Shown here: piece by piece, positions 10,849-22,135 of the stretch
How positions within the stretch are numbered: the stretch's first letter is position 1
Layout of the letters: the number at the start of each line of letters is the position of its first letter
Assembly (NCBI RefSeq): GCF_043290135.1
Contig: NC_134705.1
Location: forward strand, 36,521,771-36,585,770
Length of the DNA: 64,000 bases
Direction: 5' to 3'
Origin: Rhipicephalus microplus
Lineage: Eukaryota > Arthropoda > Arachnida > Ixodida > Ixodidae
Notes under the pieces: model-generated
Seen by the model: the letters and a program-made list of their open reading frames with translations, nothing else
Told to the model about the DNA's origin: nothing
The model's database searches: none
Made by a program: the position numbers and the translations under genes

Positions 10849-12505
10849 GATGAGCATCTAGGACTACTACCAAAATTGTGAACATAGTGTCAAAAAGTGC
10901 TTTTTGCATCCCATTGTTATTCCGAGAAAATGGGAGACCACAAGCAGGCCATTGTGAGCAGCATGTCATAGCTCCATTTTGACATTTGTTTTGAAACCTT
11001 CACTCTTACACCATGCTAGACAGCTAGGGGTGCAAGCTGCTCTAAGGATCAGTGGGCTTTGTCACATAGTCTCCATTAACAGTGGCACTTGTATACTGCT
11101 GTTCTTCACCAAATGAATTAACATTAAAACAAAACAGATAGTTGTTAGTATTTCATTTCATAATTTTGCAGTTATGCATTTACACAATTCTACAAAAATA
11201 AAATTTCAACTTTCTCGATTTATATATGTAAAGAACTCTTGGAGACACATAAAAGTTAATATTGTCATGCGGTCATGATGCTGAAGACTGCAGTAGTCGG
11301 TGGGATTGAGACAAAACTGTATTTCAGTGAACCCTTGCCAGAGGAATAGAATGTTAAACTACAAGCAATACATAGTCTGCCCTGATAGCGGTAAACAGTG
11401 CGTTGGTCATCAATAATCTGACAAGCAGTACAGTGCATCTGTTTTCATACAAATGGTATTAAAATTTCTGGGGTTTTTGCTGGTGGCTCCGTAAGCTCTA
11501 CACATTTTGCGTCATGTTCAAAAACTTAACAGTGTCATCTCAAGCTATCGCGGAGCTTTTAAAATACTGCTGTAGCACCTGTGCAGAGTGTTGCTGAAAG
11601 TCTGCGTGAGTGAAACCCGACTTTATCGCAATAAAACACACTTGCAAATATGCATGTACTTAGTTGTCAGGCTTGTCATATGCACGCTTAATTTATCGCA
11701 AGAAAAAACAATTTCCTCCCAAAAGACAAAAACAGATCGGATTGTGGTGTTTTAAGAAGCATGTGTCAATGCCGTGACAAATATATATAGCAATTCACAC
11801 ATATGTAGTAACAATATGTGTGGAATTCAGATTCCCCAAGCTGTTTGCAATGCAAGTGACTTTTTTTTTATTTTCAACACATCTAGTGACCACCCTAACT
11901 AATCTCATATCCGGAATTATCTGGCAAGAATAATAAGCATATTGCATTCTGTTTTTTGTTTGTTTCTTTCAGGACAACAATTAAATGTTGATGTGAGACT
12001 TTGCATCTACATTTATTATTTTTTGCACAAATAACCTAGAGTATGTAGGCTTTTGACTCAACTTGAGCCAGAAAACGGATGCTTTAAAAACTTCGCATAA
12101 AATACATTTCATCGATAATAATAATTATAATTTAACCAGGTTGCCACTCGTAATTTAGGCGAAAATTGCCCCAGTGTATTGGCACTCACTGAAGTTTCTA
12201 TCTAGCATGTGCTGAATTTTCAAAGGTACTTTTTGTAATTTGTTGTTGTAATATTGCATTCATATCTCAGCAGAGTTATTTGTGCTGTCTGACCTTGTGT
12301 TTTATAATTATTGCACAAATGAATTAATATTAGACAAGAGCTTATGAACAGGCTTATGCTTAGTTTACTGACGTAAGCTTAGAGTAAAAAAAACGTGTTA
12401 TAAACTGGTCCTTCTTGCTAACGGACGACAAGAATCAGAGCAACTTTCCCCAAGTACACTTATATTACTCCCATTTCATGTCGCAAATTACCATCACTTG
12501 TAGCC

Positions 12506-12540
12506 AGGTACGTTTCCTTTTTTTTTCTTTTTACGTACCT
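12506..12540. repeat. Small inverted repeat around a T-rich loop
   Basis: AGGTACGT at 12506-12513 is the exact reverse complement of ACGTACCT at 12533-12540. The 19-base loop is nearly all T. No function is indicated. Confidence 0.6.
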
Positions 12541-13560
12541 TTGAGGCATGTGCAAGGGTGTGTTCAATGAAAGATGGGAAACAGCACAAAAGAAATCACC
12601 CGTGATGTTTACTGGTGCGCAATCACATTCCTACAAAAATATGCTGGGTCATTGGTAGCCACAGCATTACGAGGGGTGTGCAAATGTTTGAATAAGGAAT
12701 CAAAGAGCATTCACTAGTAGAATTGAACTATACATATACGAAATACTGAATATTCTAGAAATTATCCGCCCTTATGCACTAACTACGGCAAACACACTAC
12801 TATATTTGTTACCATACATATTTGGAATGCAAAACCACTATACACGAAATAATTGTGAATGTGCAACAGCCAACCATAGGATCAGCTGAAGGTTTATTTT
12901 CTTCTTGTAATTCGTGAATAACCACAATGCAGCACTATTTATGCTATAACCATTACTACAGATAAAGCATATTTGCTGCCAACTGCACTTTTATTTGCTT
13001 TTACAATGGTGGAGCTGCATCGTAACAATAATTTTGTATCATGATCGTTGATGTTAGGTACTATGGCAGCATTCAGCTTCACGAATAAAAACACATCGAA
13101 GTGTTTTGTTCACGTAAATTGTTCTTATAGATAAAGCTTTCAGCAATTGTTCTTCATATGCTTTTTGTACCAGTGTGTATGTTGTGATAATTTTGCCTGT
13201 TCTAATAAATCTTTAGCTGATACTAGGTGTTGGGTTCAAAATTGTTCAGATTTTATGCCGGAATTTTACTCAAACGCTGGCAACACAGTTTCAACTTGAA
13301 TGATGTACTGTTGTATTTCGACACACAGTTGAAAAGTATTTCGGAGGCTTTGATCACTGCTGTATACAAGCTTCTAACAATTTTCATAATTGTAGTATTG
13401 TTTTGTGACAGTTCGTGAATACTATTTGAAATAGCCTGTTGAGGAGTTCTAGGATTTTTTTTGCTAAAATGTTTCCTTACTATTTTAAAACTATCAGATG
13501 AGTATTAGGTTTCTTTAGGCGTTTGATTTGGTTATACCGCTATTGTATTTGTATTGAATT

Positions 13561-15200
13561 CGCTTCTGAACTTCACTACTCGCAAACCTCTTGCTTGCGC
13601 GCGTTTCGTAGTATAACAATGCTCATGTTGTTGACGCTTCACCACTCTACAGTCTAGCATCGCGGAGAAGCAAGCAAAGAATGCTGGCTGGAGGCGGGTT
13701 TTTATATGCACGACATACAGTAGATTTCGAAGTGTATTTACCTTAGAGAGAATATCCTGTCACTCGAGTCATGCTCTTGTCGTAGTAGTACGGCCTCTCA
13801 CTCCTTATGTGAACGGAATTACTTCGCGCTAGACTTCCAAACGAAGACATTCGCTTGCAAGTCTATCGAGTTGCTGCTACAGATATTCGTGCTTCTTATG
13901 TCGCATCGCCATCATAATCAGTATCGGTGGCATGCACTACGAGTAGCCTAAGGTATGCCAGAGTGAGTGCAAGTTGAGTGACGCGCGCGACGTAGGCACT
14001 CCAGTGCTCCGACACCGGTTTTTTGAGCTGCACCAAAGGCTTACCGAGTTACGTATATTGTTATATACTCCGCACATAAACTCTTTACACCGTCATCTTC
14101 CATTTTTCACTGCATATCTGCGCCGACTTCAGTCATTTCGACAATCGTTGCAAACAGAGTGACGAGTCTTTCGGCAACGTTGACACAGGCGTGTGCACAG
14201 CGTTTCTGTGGCACCTTGGTGGCAATAACTACTGGATAGCGCCGTCTTCTCATTCATCGTGGGTGGTTTGCCAGTATGCGTGCGAGCGTCAACTTTGTTC
14301 ACGCCTTCGCCGTGGCTGCTGGATCAGCTGTGCCCACGTCTGACACACGAACACTGTAGCATCGGCATGGGCGCAGCCATGTTTGCTGACGAAATTACGC
14401 ACGAACCAATGAGCGTTCAGCTACCGGGAGCCTCGTGAGGCCGCCTGGTGCAGTGCAATGGGGGGGGGGGGGGGGGGGGTCTATCCCTTCACCTTTTTAA
14501 ACTCACTGCTGGGTGGGGGGCGGGGTTGTACCTTTGGTCGGAATTTGCTTACCTATAGCGCCGTCGTTTAATCGAACCTCTCGAAAAAGAACCTCCGTAT
14601 ACATGTTGTAAGAGAGCGCGGATACCCAATTCGCAAGAAATTTGTGAATTCAGAACCTCTTCAGCGTCCGTTTAACGCTGGAGTGATGCTTTTGTTCACT
14701 GCAAGCTCACCTCCAACTGCCCCCTCCCCCCCCCCCCCCCCCAATATCTCAATACTTTCCCCTCCTCCCTGAATAGACACATGAGTGCCTTCGCCCGAAA
14801 CTGTTAGAGAAAGTGTCTAGGTCCACACAGCGCACAATTGTATGTGATAACCTGAGTGCGCTCTCTCTCTGTACAGACACAGAGAGAGAGAGCACATTTT
14901 TAAAAGCATTGGTTATGGAAGCCGCCTGAAGCAGGAAAGCCCACGTAACAATGGCCGCGGCAGCGCCTACCCGATTCCCGAAGAAAACCCGCGCGCCGAA
15001 CTAAACCTACGTTCGCCGTGTCCTAGGGCGGAAGGGGGGGGGGAGACATGGGTGGCGGCGCCACTGCTGCCGCGCGCGTAGGCAGCTAGAGAAGCACTAC
15101 CATAATAAACTACCATACCAGCTCCTGCTTCCAGTGGTACACGCTTGAGCACCTTATGTGAGTGAATTGCTTTTTTGAATTTATACTAATGATTGAGTGA
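13561..15200. other. GC-richer unassigned stretch with long G and C runs
   Basis: This part is markedly richer in GC and CpG than the preceding 4 kb. It holds a G run at about 14460-14479 and a C run at about 14726-14742. No exon or RNA gene could be supported. A promoter or CpG-rich region of a host gene is possible but unproven. Confidence 0.4.
14856..14895. repeat. CT/GA hairpin, 17-bp stem
   Basis: GTGCGCTCTCTCTCTGT is followed by a 6-base loop and then ACAGAGAGAGAGAGCAC. There is one mismatch in the stem. It is an inverted pair of CT and GA microsatellites. Confidence 0.85.
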
Positions 15201-15217
15201 ACGTTGATCATGACGTG

Positions 15218-16400
15218 TAATTTATTATATATGCGGATGACCCCACAATTCTTATAGCTGGGAAGTATGCTGAAGATGTCATGAATAAAGGCAACGTAGT
15301 ACTATCAAAACTATCATCTTTGAGCACAGCAAGCTCATTGCAAATCACCGTTAATAAAACGAAAGCCGTACTTTTTATACCAAAAAATCAAATATTTGAT
15401 ACTTCAATGAGTTTACATCTCAATAGCTCTGTTCTTCCAATTGTACGTTCTTCTAAATGGCTTTGTGGCATATTTCAGCAATATCTATCATGGATTGATC
15501 ACGGGCAAATGGTGGTGGGTAAACTCTCACAGGTAACTCGAATACTGTACAAAATGTGTTTTTTCCCACAAAGTGTAAAGCCTATATTGCATTAATCGCT
15601 GTTTCCATCTTACATAAGCTAATATTATCTCGTCTGGGGCACTACAACCCTTACTAACATTTTTTCTCTCCATAGAATACAGCGAAAAAGATGTGCGTTG
15701 CATTCTAAACGTTCCTTAATTAGCGCCAACGAGTCCTCTTTCATGAAAATTATTATGCTACCAATGCCTGCAATCGATGAAAATATATTATAAAGTTATG
15801 AGAACAGAATAAAAAAACAACGACACCCCGAATCGCATTACCAATTTGACGCAAAAAAAAACAATGAATACAAGGAGCTTCGAAGTCTGGGAACTAGGTC
15901 GACAACAAATTATACCTACCAGGTGTTACGATATAAACTTCATTACTACACAAACGTTAATAACGTCATATTATTACGTCGTATCATAACGTATCATAGT
16001 GTATCAATAACGTCGTAATAAAGAGTGAACATATGCTGTATCTTCAAATACCTATGTGGTAGTGCCCAGGGTAAGACATATATTGTATAAAAAATCTGTT
16101 TCAACTTTTTCGATGTATTCTGTTTAACTTTTTTCATTTTCACTCGTATAAATTTTACTTCGCTTACTTTTGAGTTTTTCAGTAGGTGTAGTGGCGAGTA
16201 ATGTTTATATGTATTCTGTATTATGAGTTGTGTCATTAGTTTATAATTTATAAGTTCTGCTTCATTGTTGAAATGTTGCTTGCATTTGTTGCTTGATTCT
16301 GCTTAAAAATTCGGGCCATGAACCTCGTCATGCCTTGCTGGTTTTTCATCATTGTCCTCAACATTGCACAAATGTTGACAAAAAATCAATTTGATTTGAA
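15218..16400 (+). pseudogene. LINE (non-LTR) reverse transcriptase, 3' half, decayed
   Basis: A frame opening just after a TAA near 15218 reads 'FIIYADDPTILIAGK'. This includes the YADD catalytic box of a non-LTR reverse transcriptase (15230-15241). It continues through 'LQITVNKTKAVLF' and 'SSKWLCGIFQQYLSWIDH' to a stop at about 15593-15595. These are the palm/thumb blocks that follow YADD in Jockey/CR1-like elements. Beyond the stop, remnants such as a 'LRSLG..TNYTYQVLRYKL'-like stretch are seen in shifted frames. An AT-rich 3' part follows, ending in TTTGATTTGAAG words near 16390, compatible with a LINE tail. The 5' half is missing. It would copy element RNA at a nicked target, but this copy is dead. 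Confidence 0.7.
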
Positions 16401-16757
16401 GCGCATCATAGTTACCTGGACACAAATTGTCTTATATCGCTGTTTTTTGAGAACCAACCGTTCAAGGAGCCGTTCGTTGACAATTTGGTTTTAAAACTAA
16501 TTGACAACTGGCTCACTTTGCTTTCACACTTAGTTGCTGAAATTCGATGCATAAAATGAAAACTAAGTTCTTTTTGCATCTTTACTGATTGCGACCTTTG
16601 TAGCAGCATCTAAAAATCTCGAGGATGCTTATCTAGCTTTTGTGATGTAAGCATGGTGAACAAAGAACTAATTGAGAAATTGTTGAACGTGTTCGGAAGA
16701 TCAGGCATACGATTGATGAAGCCTGGAAGATCTGGTGTTCTTGAATCTCGAGCTGAG

Positions 16758-16980
16758 ACGAAAGGGACAAATACTCTATGCCTGATCTCTATCTCACGAG
16801 CAGTTTAGTACCAGACACACGTAAATAACCTTTGCGACAAGAAAGTTGTTGCGTAACTGTGCACAGGCGAACATTAAGTTCTCCTTCTCCCATCCATGCT
16901 AGCGAGGCGCGCTTGAAAAGTGCGAGTGCCGACGTGCAGTGTGGCCTTGTGTTCCGTATTGAATGCAAAGGCACAAGGTG
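16758..16980 (+). repeat. Direct duplicate pair, copy 1 (223 bp)
   Basis: Matches 17418-17642 closely, from ACGAAAGGGAC to GGCACAAGGTG. An open frame runs through each copy on both strands, and the one clear internal indel is 3 bp. No domain is recognised. The copies are not TG..CA bounded, so they do not look like LTRs. Confidence 0.85.
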
Positions 16981-17417
16981 CCTCGCGGAGATCTGGTCAT
17001 CCCACACTGCCAGTGCTCCAAGGTGGGACTATTTCATGGTTATCGTTACCTTTTTTGTAAGTTTGCTTGAGTTCTACGACTGAGCACATTTCCATCCATG
17101 TTCACGTCGCCAAGCAAATATAACATCAGGAAGAATTTTTCTACCCCGTTAATAGCTACTACTGTATATCATACTCAAATTAGTCATGCAGGCCTAAATT
17201 GATGCTTTACTGAATTCGAAAGCCACAATGCTTTCTCTAGTTTGGCGTTTAGTTAGCCAAAGCCAAAGGTATACACAGTGTAAAAGTGTGATGAACCTGC
17301 CAACTCGTGAATGAGAAACTCCTGCATAAAGGTGCTTACATTTAAATGCATTATCAGAACATATACTGAAGGCAGAAACAAATCATCTTCGCACGTTGGT
17401 TATCATTGATAGCCCAC
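16981..17417. other. Spacer between the two direct copies
   Basis: About 440 bp of AT-rich sequence with no recognisable feature. The pair plus this spacer may be a local tandem duplication with a diverged or unrelated middle. Confidence 0.45.
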
Positions 17418-17642
17418 ACGAAAGGGACGAATACTCTATGCATGGCCTGATCTCTATCTCACGAGCAGTTTAGTACCAGACACACGTAAATAACTTTTGC
17501 GACAGGAAAGATGTTGCATAACTGCGCACAGGCGAACACTAAGTTCTTCCCCCATCCACGCTAGTGAGGCACGCTTGAGAAGCGTGAGTGCCGACGCGCA
17601 GTATGGCCTCGTGTTCTGTATTGAATGCAAAGGCACAAGGTG
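17418..17642 (+). repeat. Direct duplicate pair, copy 2 (225 bp)
   Basis: Second copy of the 16758-16980 sequence, same strand. It has an extra five bases after ACTCTATGC and a 3-bp deletion in the CCTTCTCCC stretch compared with copy 1. Confidence 0.85.
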
Positions 17643-20212
17643 TCCGTGTGGTGGGGCACTGTTTCATCTAATACCAGTAGATATAGAGCCTCTTGTTACT
17701 ATACTATACGGGGCGGTAGAACTGATCCTGTGAAAATTAGTAGGGTGATTTTACGGCCCGAGATATGCCATTAAGATACTACCCCTCGACCTTGTTAACG
17801 TGTTTACGTACTTTGCCTGTTCCGAATGCATCTCATGATGCTATATTCCGGGGGTCATTTTATCTCAACTCAATAAAACTGTCAAAATGTACTTCATGCA
17901 TTGAGGAATAGGAGGAATGGACATGACCTGCCTGCTCATTCCAAGGAATTGAAAGTAATAGAATTACGAGAAATTGTAATTGCCGTAATGGAATTGGGAT
18001 GAAATTGAGGCGCCCATTCCGCAACACTTTCCAAGACTCAGGCTCACGGCTTGATATGAGTATGAGTAGCCGACTCAAGAGTGAGTTTGCCTACCTGTGG
18101 GCCTCACATAATAGCCGCATACACTCGGTTAATCCCAAAATTTATCTCACTCAGTGACAGTGAACAATGGCGCTCCTGTGGTCTAATTCACAGTATCGCG
18201 TGACTGGAAGTAGTAAGCCCTCGCGAGCCCTCAGGAGTAGTGAAATTTCATCTTCATTCTATTTCGAACGAAACAGCGCCGAATCGTAGCCACGAATGTA
18301 GAATATTTAATCAAGTATTAAATTCGTCAAATCTTGTGATGTTAGAGAAAGAACAAACAAAATGCAGCCCACACGTCCTCGAACACATAACTTGGTGAGG
18401 GACTGCCACCGAAAGCCTACTTATTGTTGTACAGAAACACAAGCTTTGCCTCATAACCCTGCTTCAAACTATTTCGGTGTGATCTGACGGCGTTTACGGC
18501 GTTTGAAAACATGCGCTCACTAGGCTCCTAAGTAGTATAGTTATGAAGGTTTGTCAAGCAATTTTCACGATAACTGAATGAAATGCACCTCTTTGCGTTT
18601 TCTGCAATTTTAAAGGATCGTCCTTTCTTATGATCAGGAGGTGATTTGTGTTTTTAAAGCCATTTACCGGCTTAGGTCAGTGTTGTTTTTTTCCCGCTAT
18701 CAGTTCAACAGTCTTTGAGACTGTTTATGGTCTTTTCTGTTGAAGCCACGAGCTGCCAAATATCATAAGGACATTCTATGAGCAAAAAAAAAAAAAAAAC
18801 TAGTGCCCAACCTGTGCTCCATCTGTAATAGATCGCGTTCTCCTAACTCTTAAATGAATTACAGTGGCTAAACTGGCTGATGTTTAAACGATGAGCTGGC
18901 CGACCATGTTCGAACCCATCAAATGAAGTTGCCTTCCGTTGCTACCGTCGGAACTGCTGATATTTTCTTTATTACCTAATGTCATGTTTCTTTGAACCTT
19001 GGATCCAGGCACACTGGTGTGCGGAATCCTAAAAGTTTATGACGTCAGCAATACGGGCTGAAAACGAACATTTCTACCAGCTGCAGCGCCTTCTAGTCCA
19101 GACTATTGCGTGAGGCAATGGGAGAAAAAAAGATCTTGGGCGCGTGGGCGAAAAGCAAGCCACCCTCCCTCCACCGTCATTCTGACCGCAAGTTCACTTA
19201 ACACTGCGTATGCGCCCACGCGTTTTGAACATGCAACTGTTCTGCGTGTTGATTTCAAGGTTGTGATTGTGGAGCGGTTAAATTACCCAGAGGTGCACTG
19301 ATACGCTACGCGTTGCAGGCTGTAATGAAATAAGAGGCATAGATACGTTTTCTGCCAATATTTACCTCCGAACGACAAGATAAAGGTGGTGTTTGTGCGG
19401 CTGATGAATGAGCAAGGACGAGCAAGATGGTTTACACTTGGCAACTCTGTGCCCAATATGCTTTCTGCGGTTGAATATTTTTTGTAGCCCGTAATTCAGT
19501 TTGGAAGTTGCAAGCATAAATATGTAAGTAACAGCACTAGCTTCGCAGTGGAACGACCAAAAATATATTAAAGGTAGCATCTACGTATACTTTAAGACGC
19601 TTAAATACCAGTGAGTCGTGGCTCCCTCCGAGATGCCACACAACCTAAAATATTTGATTTTTTTCTCTCTCAAACAGTTAAGAGGTTCACTCAGCCATAC
19701 TTTGTACTCACTGTGAAGGTCAACCTTAGTTGTAAATGAGAGCGAATAGCGAAATCCGCAACTGACATTCGAGTATGAATCACCAAGAGTTCTTTTATAG
19801 CGGAGTTCTATGCCGGGGGCGCAACGTCACTAGCTTCAGCAAGCTCTCCTTGTGTGCGACAGCGAATACACGGGAGTGGGCTAAGCCCCAAAGAGTACTG
19901 AACTGCGGGTACCCGGGTCCCCTGCAATATGACGTGAGCGTTCCGCGCAACAGGTGCTAGTCTGCAATATTGGTGAAAATTACAAAATACACCCTTAGCA
20001 GTACTTTTTGCTAGGCTAGATCACACAACTCCTCAGAAAATCTAGCCGCCCAAGTAGCCACAGCAAGAAGAAGCACGAGAAAGAGCGCCCATGCTTGCTA
20101 AAAGGCACCTTTCAAAGAGGTGCGCGTTAAGGGAACAGGGTAAGCCATGTATTATAGGTGAAGTTTAAGTAACTTTTTTTCTATAGCCAAAAGAGCTCCC
20201 GGAATATCATGT
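17643..20212. other. Unassigned stretch, no gene recognised
   Basis: Around 17880-18020 the sequence is rich in GGAATTG/AATTGGGATG words, followed by CTCAGGCTCACGG-like words. A poly-A run of about 16 lies near 18785-18800. Open frames of up to about 72 codons show nothing recognisable. Confidence 0.45.
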
Positions 20213-20274
20213 TTTGTATATTTAAATGCAAAGCATTTCTTAGCGAACTTTGGCGACTTTGAGCGTATCCATTC

Positions 20275-20322
20275 ATCCATCGATCCCTCCATCCATCGAT
20301 CCATCCATCCATCCATCCATCT
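20275..20322. repeat. ATCC/ATCG tetranucleotide microsatellite
   Basis: Tandem ATCC with interspersed ATCG and CTCC units, located immediately after GAGCGTATC of composite copy B. Confidence 0.9.
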
Positions 20323-21205
20323 ATCTAGCCACCTACCACTTTTAGCCCTCCTGGCGGTTTGGATATTGGTGTTAATACCAAACTTGGTATGGCATAACAT
20401 GACTATGTCGAGCATATTTGACTAGTCATAACATAAAAATAATGATATATGTCAAGAAAGTCATGATTTACATTTCATCGTCTTGCTGCTCTTGCGGTGC
20501 TCTCGTTCACATGGCATGTTGAAAAACTGGTACGGTAGGACATGATTTCATGGCGAACACAAGCGACAGACCCTAACGTGGAAATCATGACACGCACATC
20601 GTGTGTGTCATGAGTCATGACTACAGGCCACACTCATGATGCACTCGCAGCCGTCTCGCTAGCTTCAGGTATACCACATTTGGCGTTACGTGATGCGAAT
20701 GCATGATGAAGGTATGCGACTAGTGCAAACATGATAATCATGAGATGCGTGTCATGTGACATGACTACAAGCCACACTCATAATGCCCTCGCAGTCGTTT
20801 CGCTAGCTTCACATACACCAAATTTGGTATTACGTGACGTGAATGAACAAAGAAAGGATGTGACTGGTGCAAGCATGATAATCATGTGATGCGTGTCATG
20901 TAACAACATGACTACATGCTACGCTCATGATCCGCTCGCGGCCATTTCGCTAGCTTCACATGTACCGAATTGAGTATTACGTGGCGTGAACGGACGACAT
21001 ATGTAAATCACATGTCCAAATATGTTAATTATGACATGCGTGTCCTGAACATAACTACATGCCGCACTCATGATGCGCTCGGGGCTGTTTCGCTAAATTG
21101 ATATATGCCAAATTCGGCATTACGTCACGTGAATGGATCCCGAAGGTATGTGTCTGGTGCAAACATAATTATGAGATGCGGGTCATGCAAGAACATGACT
21201 ACGTG

Positions 21206-21540
21206 CCACACAAGGCTCCAATACGCTTAGACGAGACCTGGTGCGAGTGTGCTCCAGCGATCGTTTCGTTGCGTCATGCTGGCGTTGCGGCACCAGGTGC
21301 CAATCTGCCTGGCATATACTCGCAGGCACGCGCCGCACTGTGTTGCTTTGACGCATGCGCGTTTGAGCACGTCCGGCGTCCCTTCGTCACGAAGCTGGGC
21401 AGACGCGGTGCATTCTGGGTAACGTCGTTGGTGCGAAATGCACCATATCGCATTTCGCACCGGTTGTCACCAGGCTGCGCTGACAGACGCTGGTCACGTC
21501 TGGCGTCAGACTATAGAGTGTTCGCATTTTGCTGGCGTTG
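21206..21540 (+). repeat. ~300-bp module with perfect 12-bp hairpin inside copy B
   Basis: Counterpart of 1255-1560. It includes a perfect inverted repeat, GGTGCGAAATGC (21430-21441) and GCATTTCGCACC (21450-21461), with an 8-base loop. The ~145-bp units resume after it. A 167-codon open frame (21098-21601) crosses the module and looks like a chance frame in GC-rich repeat DNA. Confidence 0.65.
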
Positions 21541-22135
21541 CGTCACTGCGCTCAGCGTGCGCTCATCAACGTTATGTCACAGTTTATTTGGCCCTTTATG
21601 ATGCTCTACCCGCCGTTTCGCTAGCTTCACATATTCCAAGGTTGGTTTTACGGGATGGAAATGGACGATGAAGGTATGTGACTGGTGACTGGTGCAAACA
21701 TGATAACCATGAGATGCGTGTCATGTAACAACATGACCACGTGACACGCTCATGATGCGCTCACGATAGTTTCTCTAGATTCACATATACCAAATTGGTA
21801 TTGCATGGCGTCAATAGAGAGCGAGGTAAAATGGCGCGTCCGAACATGATAACCATGATATGCGCGTCATGTAAAACATGACTACATGCTACGCTCACAG
21901 CACGCTCGGGGCCGTTTCTGTAGCTCCACATATACCAAATTTGGTATCAGGTGGCGTGAATAGATGAAGGTTAATGTCGTCCAAACATAATAATTATGAC
22001 AGGAAAGTTATGTACGGCCTAATTTACCTCCGCTTCATAACGTTGCTCTAATTTTAAACTGACATATAAACATTCCTCATTCATGCTTAGCATATCATCG
22101 ACTGCCACTGTAGGTGAGATTTTCCAATTTTTGTA

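Larger units (their letters stand above)
9871..13560. other. AT-rich gene-free tract
   Basis: Almost no open frame reaches 60 codons on either strand between about 10.1 and 13.2 kb, and base composition is strongly AT-rich. I see no SINE, LTR or transposase piece. It could be intron, long UTR or old degraded DNA. A near-perfect 18-bp hairpin lies at 10807-10848. Confidence 0.55.
20213..22135 (+). repeat. Composite repeat, copy B (most complete)
   Basis: Parts in order: a hairpin variant AAATGCAAAGCATTT at 20224-20238; the GAGCGTATC motif; an ATCC/ATCG microsatellite (about 20275-20322); a ~300-bp conserved head to about 20630; and four ~145-bp units anchored near 20647, 20790, 20936 and 21081. 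The ~300-bp GC-rich module at 21206-21540 follows, then three more units anchored near 21610, 21757 and 21908, and a conserved tail from about 22010 to 22130 ending in a T run (CCAATTTTT). Units carry ACCAAATTTGGT-type and CATGATAATCATG palindromes. No protein is encoded, so any mobility would depend on enzymes from elsewhere. Confidence 0.85.

Noticed and set aside
14460..14742. Poly-G and poly-C runs as a quadruplex or hairpin regulatory element
   Set aside because: Homopolymer runs are common here (8.08, 25.69 and 31.16 kb) and there is no gene to regulate nearby.
16758..17642. LTR pair of a small retrotransposon
   Set aside because: The duplicates lack TG..CA ends and there is no target duplication or internal element sequence.
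21098..21601. 167-codon open frame in composite copy B
   Set aside because: It crosses repeat units and the GC-rich module; the equivalent part of copy A is not open in the same frame.
20640..22000. CRISPR-like array from the regular ~145-bp repeats
   Set aside because: The units are contiguous, diverged and contain no unique spacers, and the genome is clearly eukaryotic.
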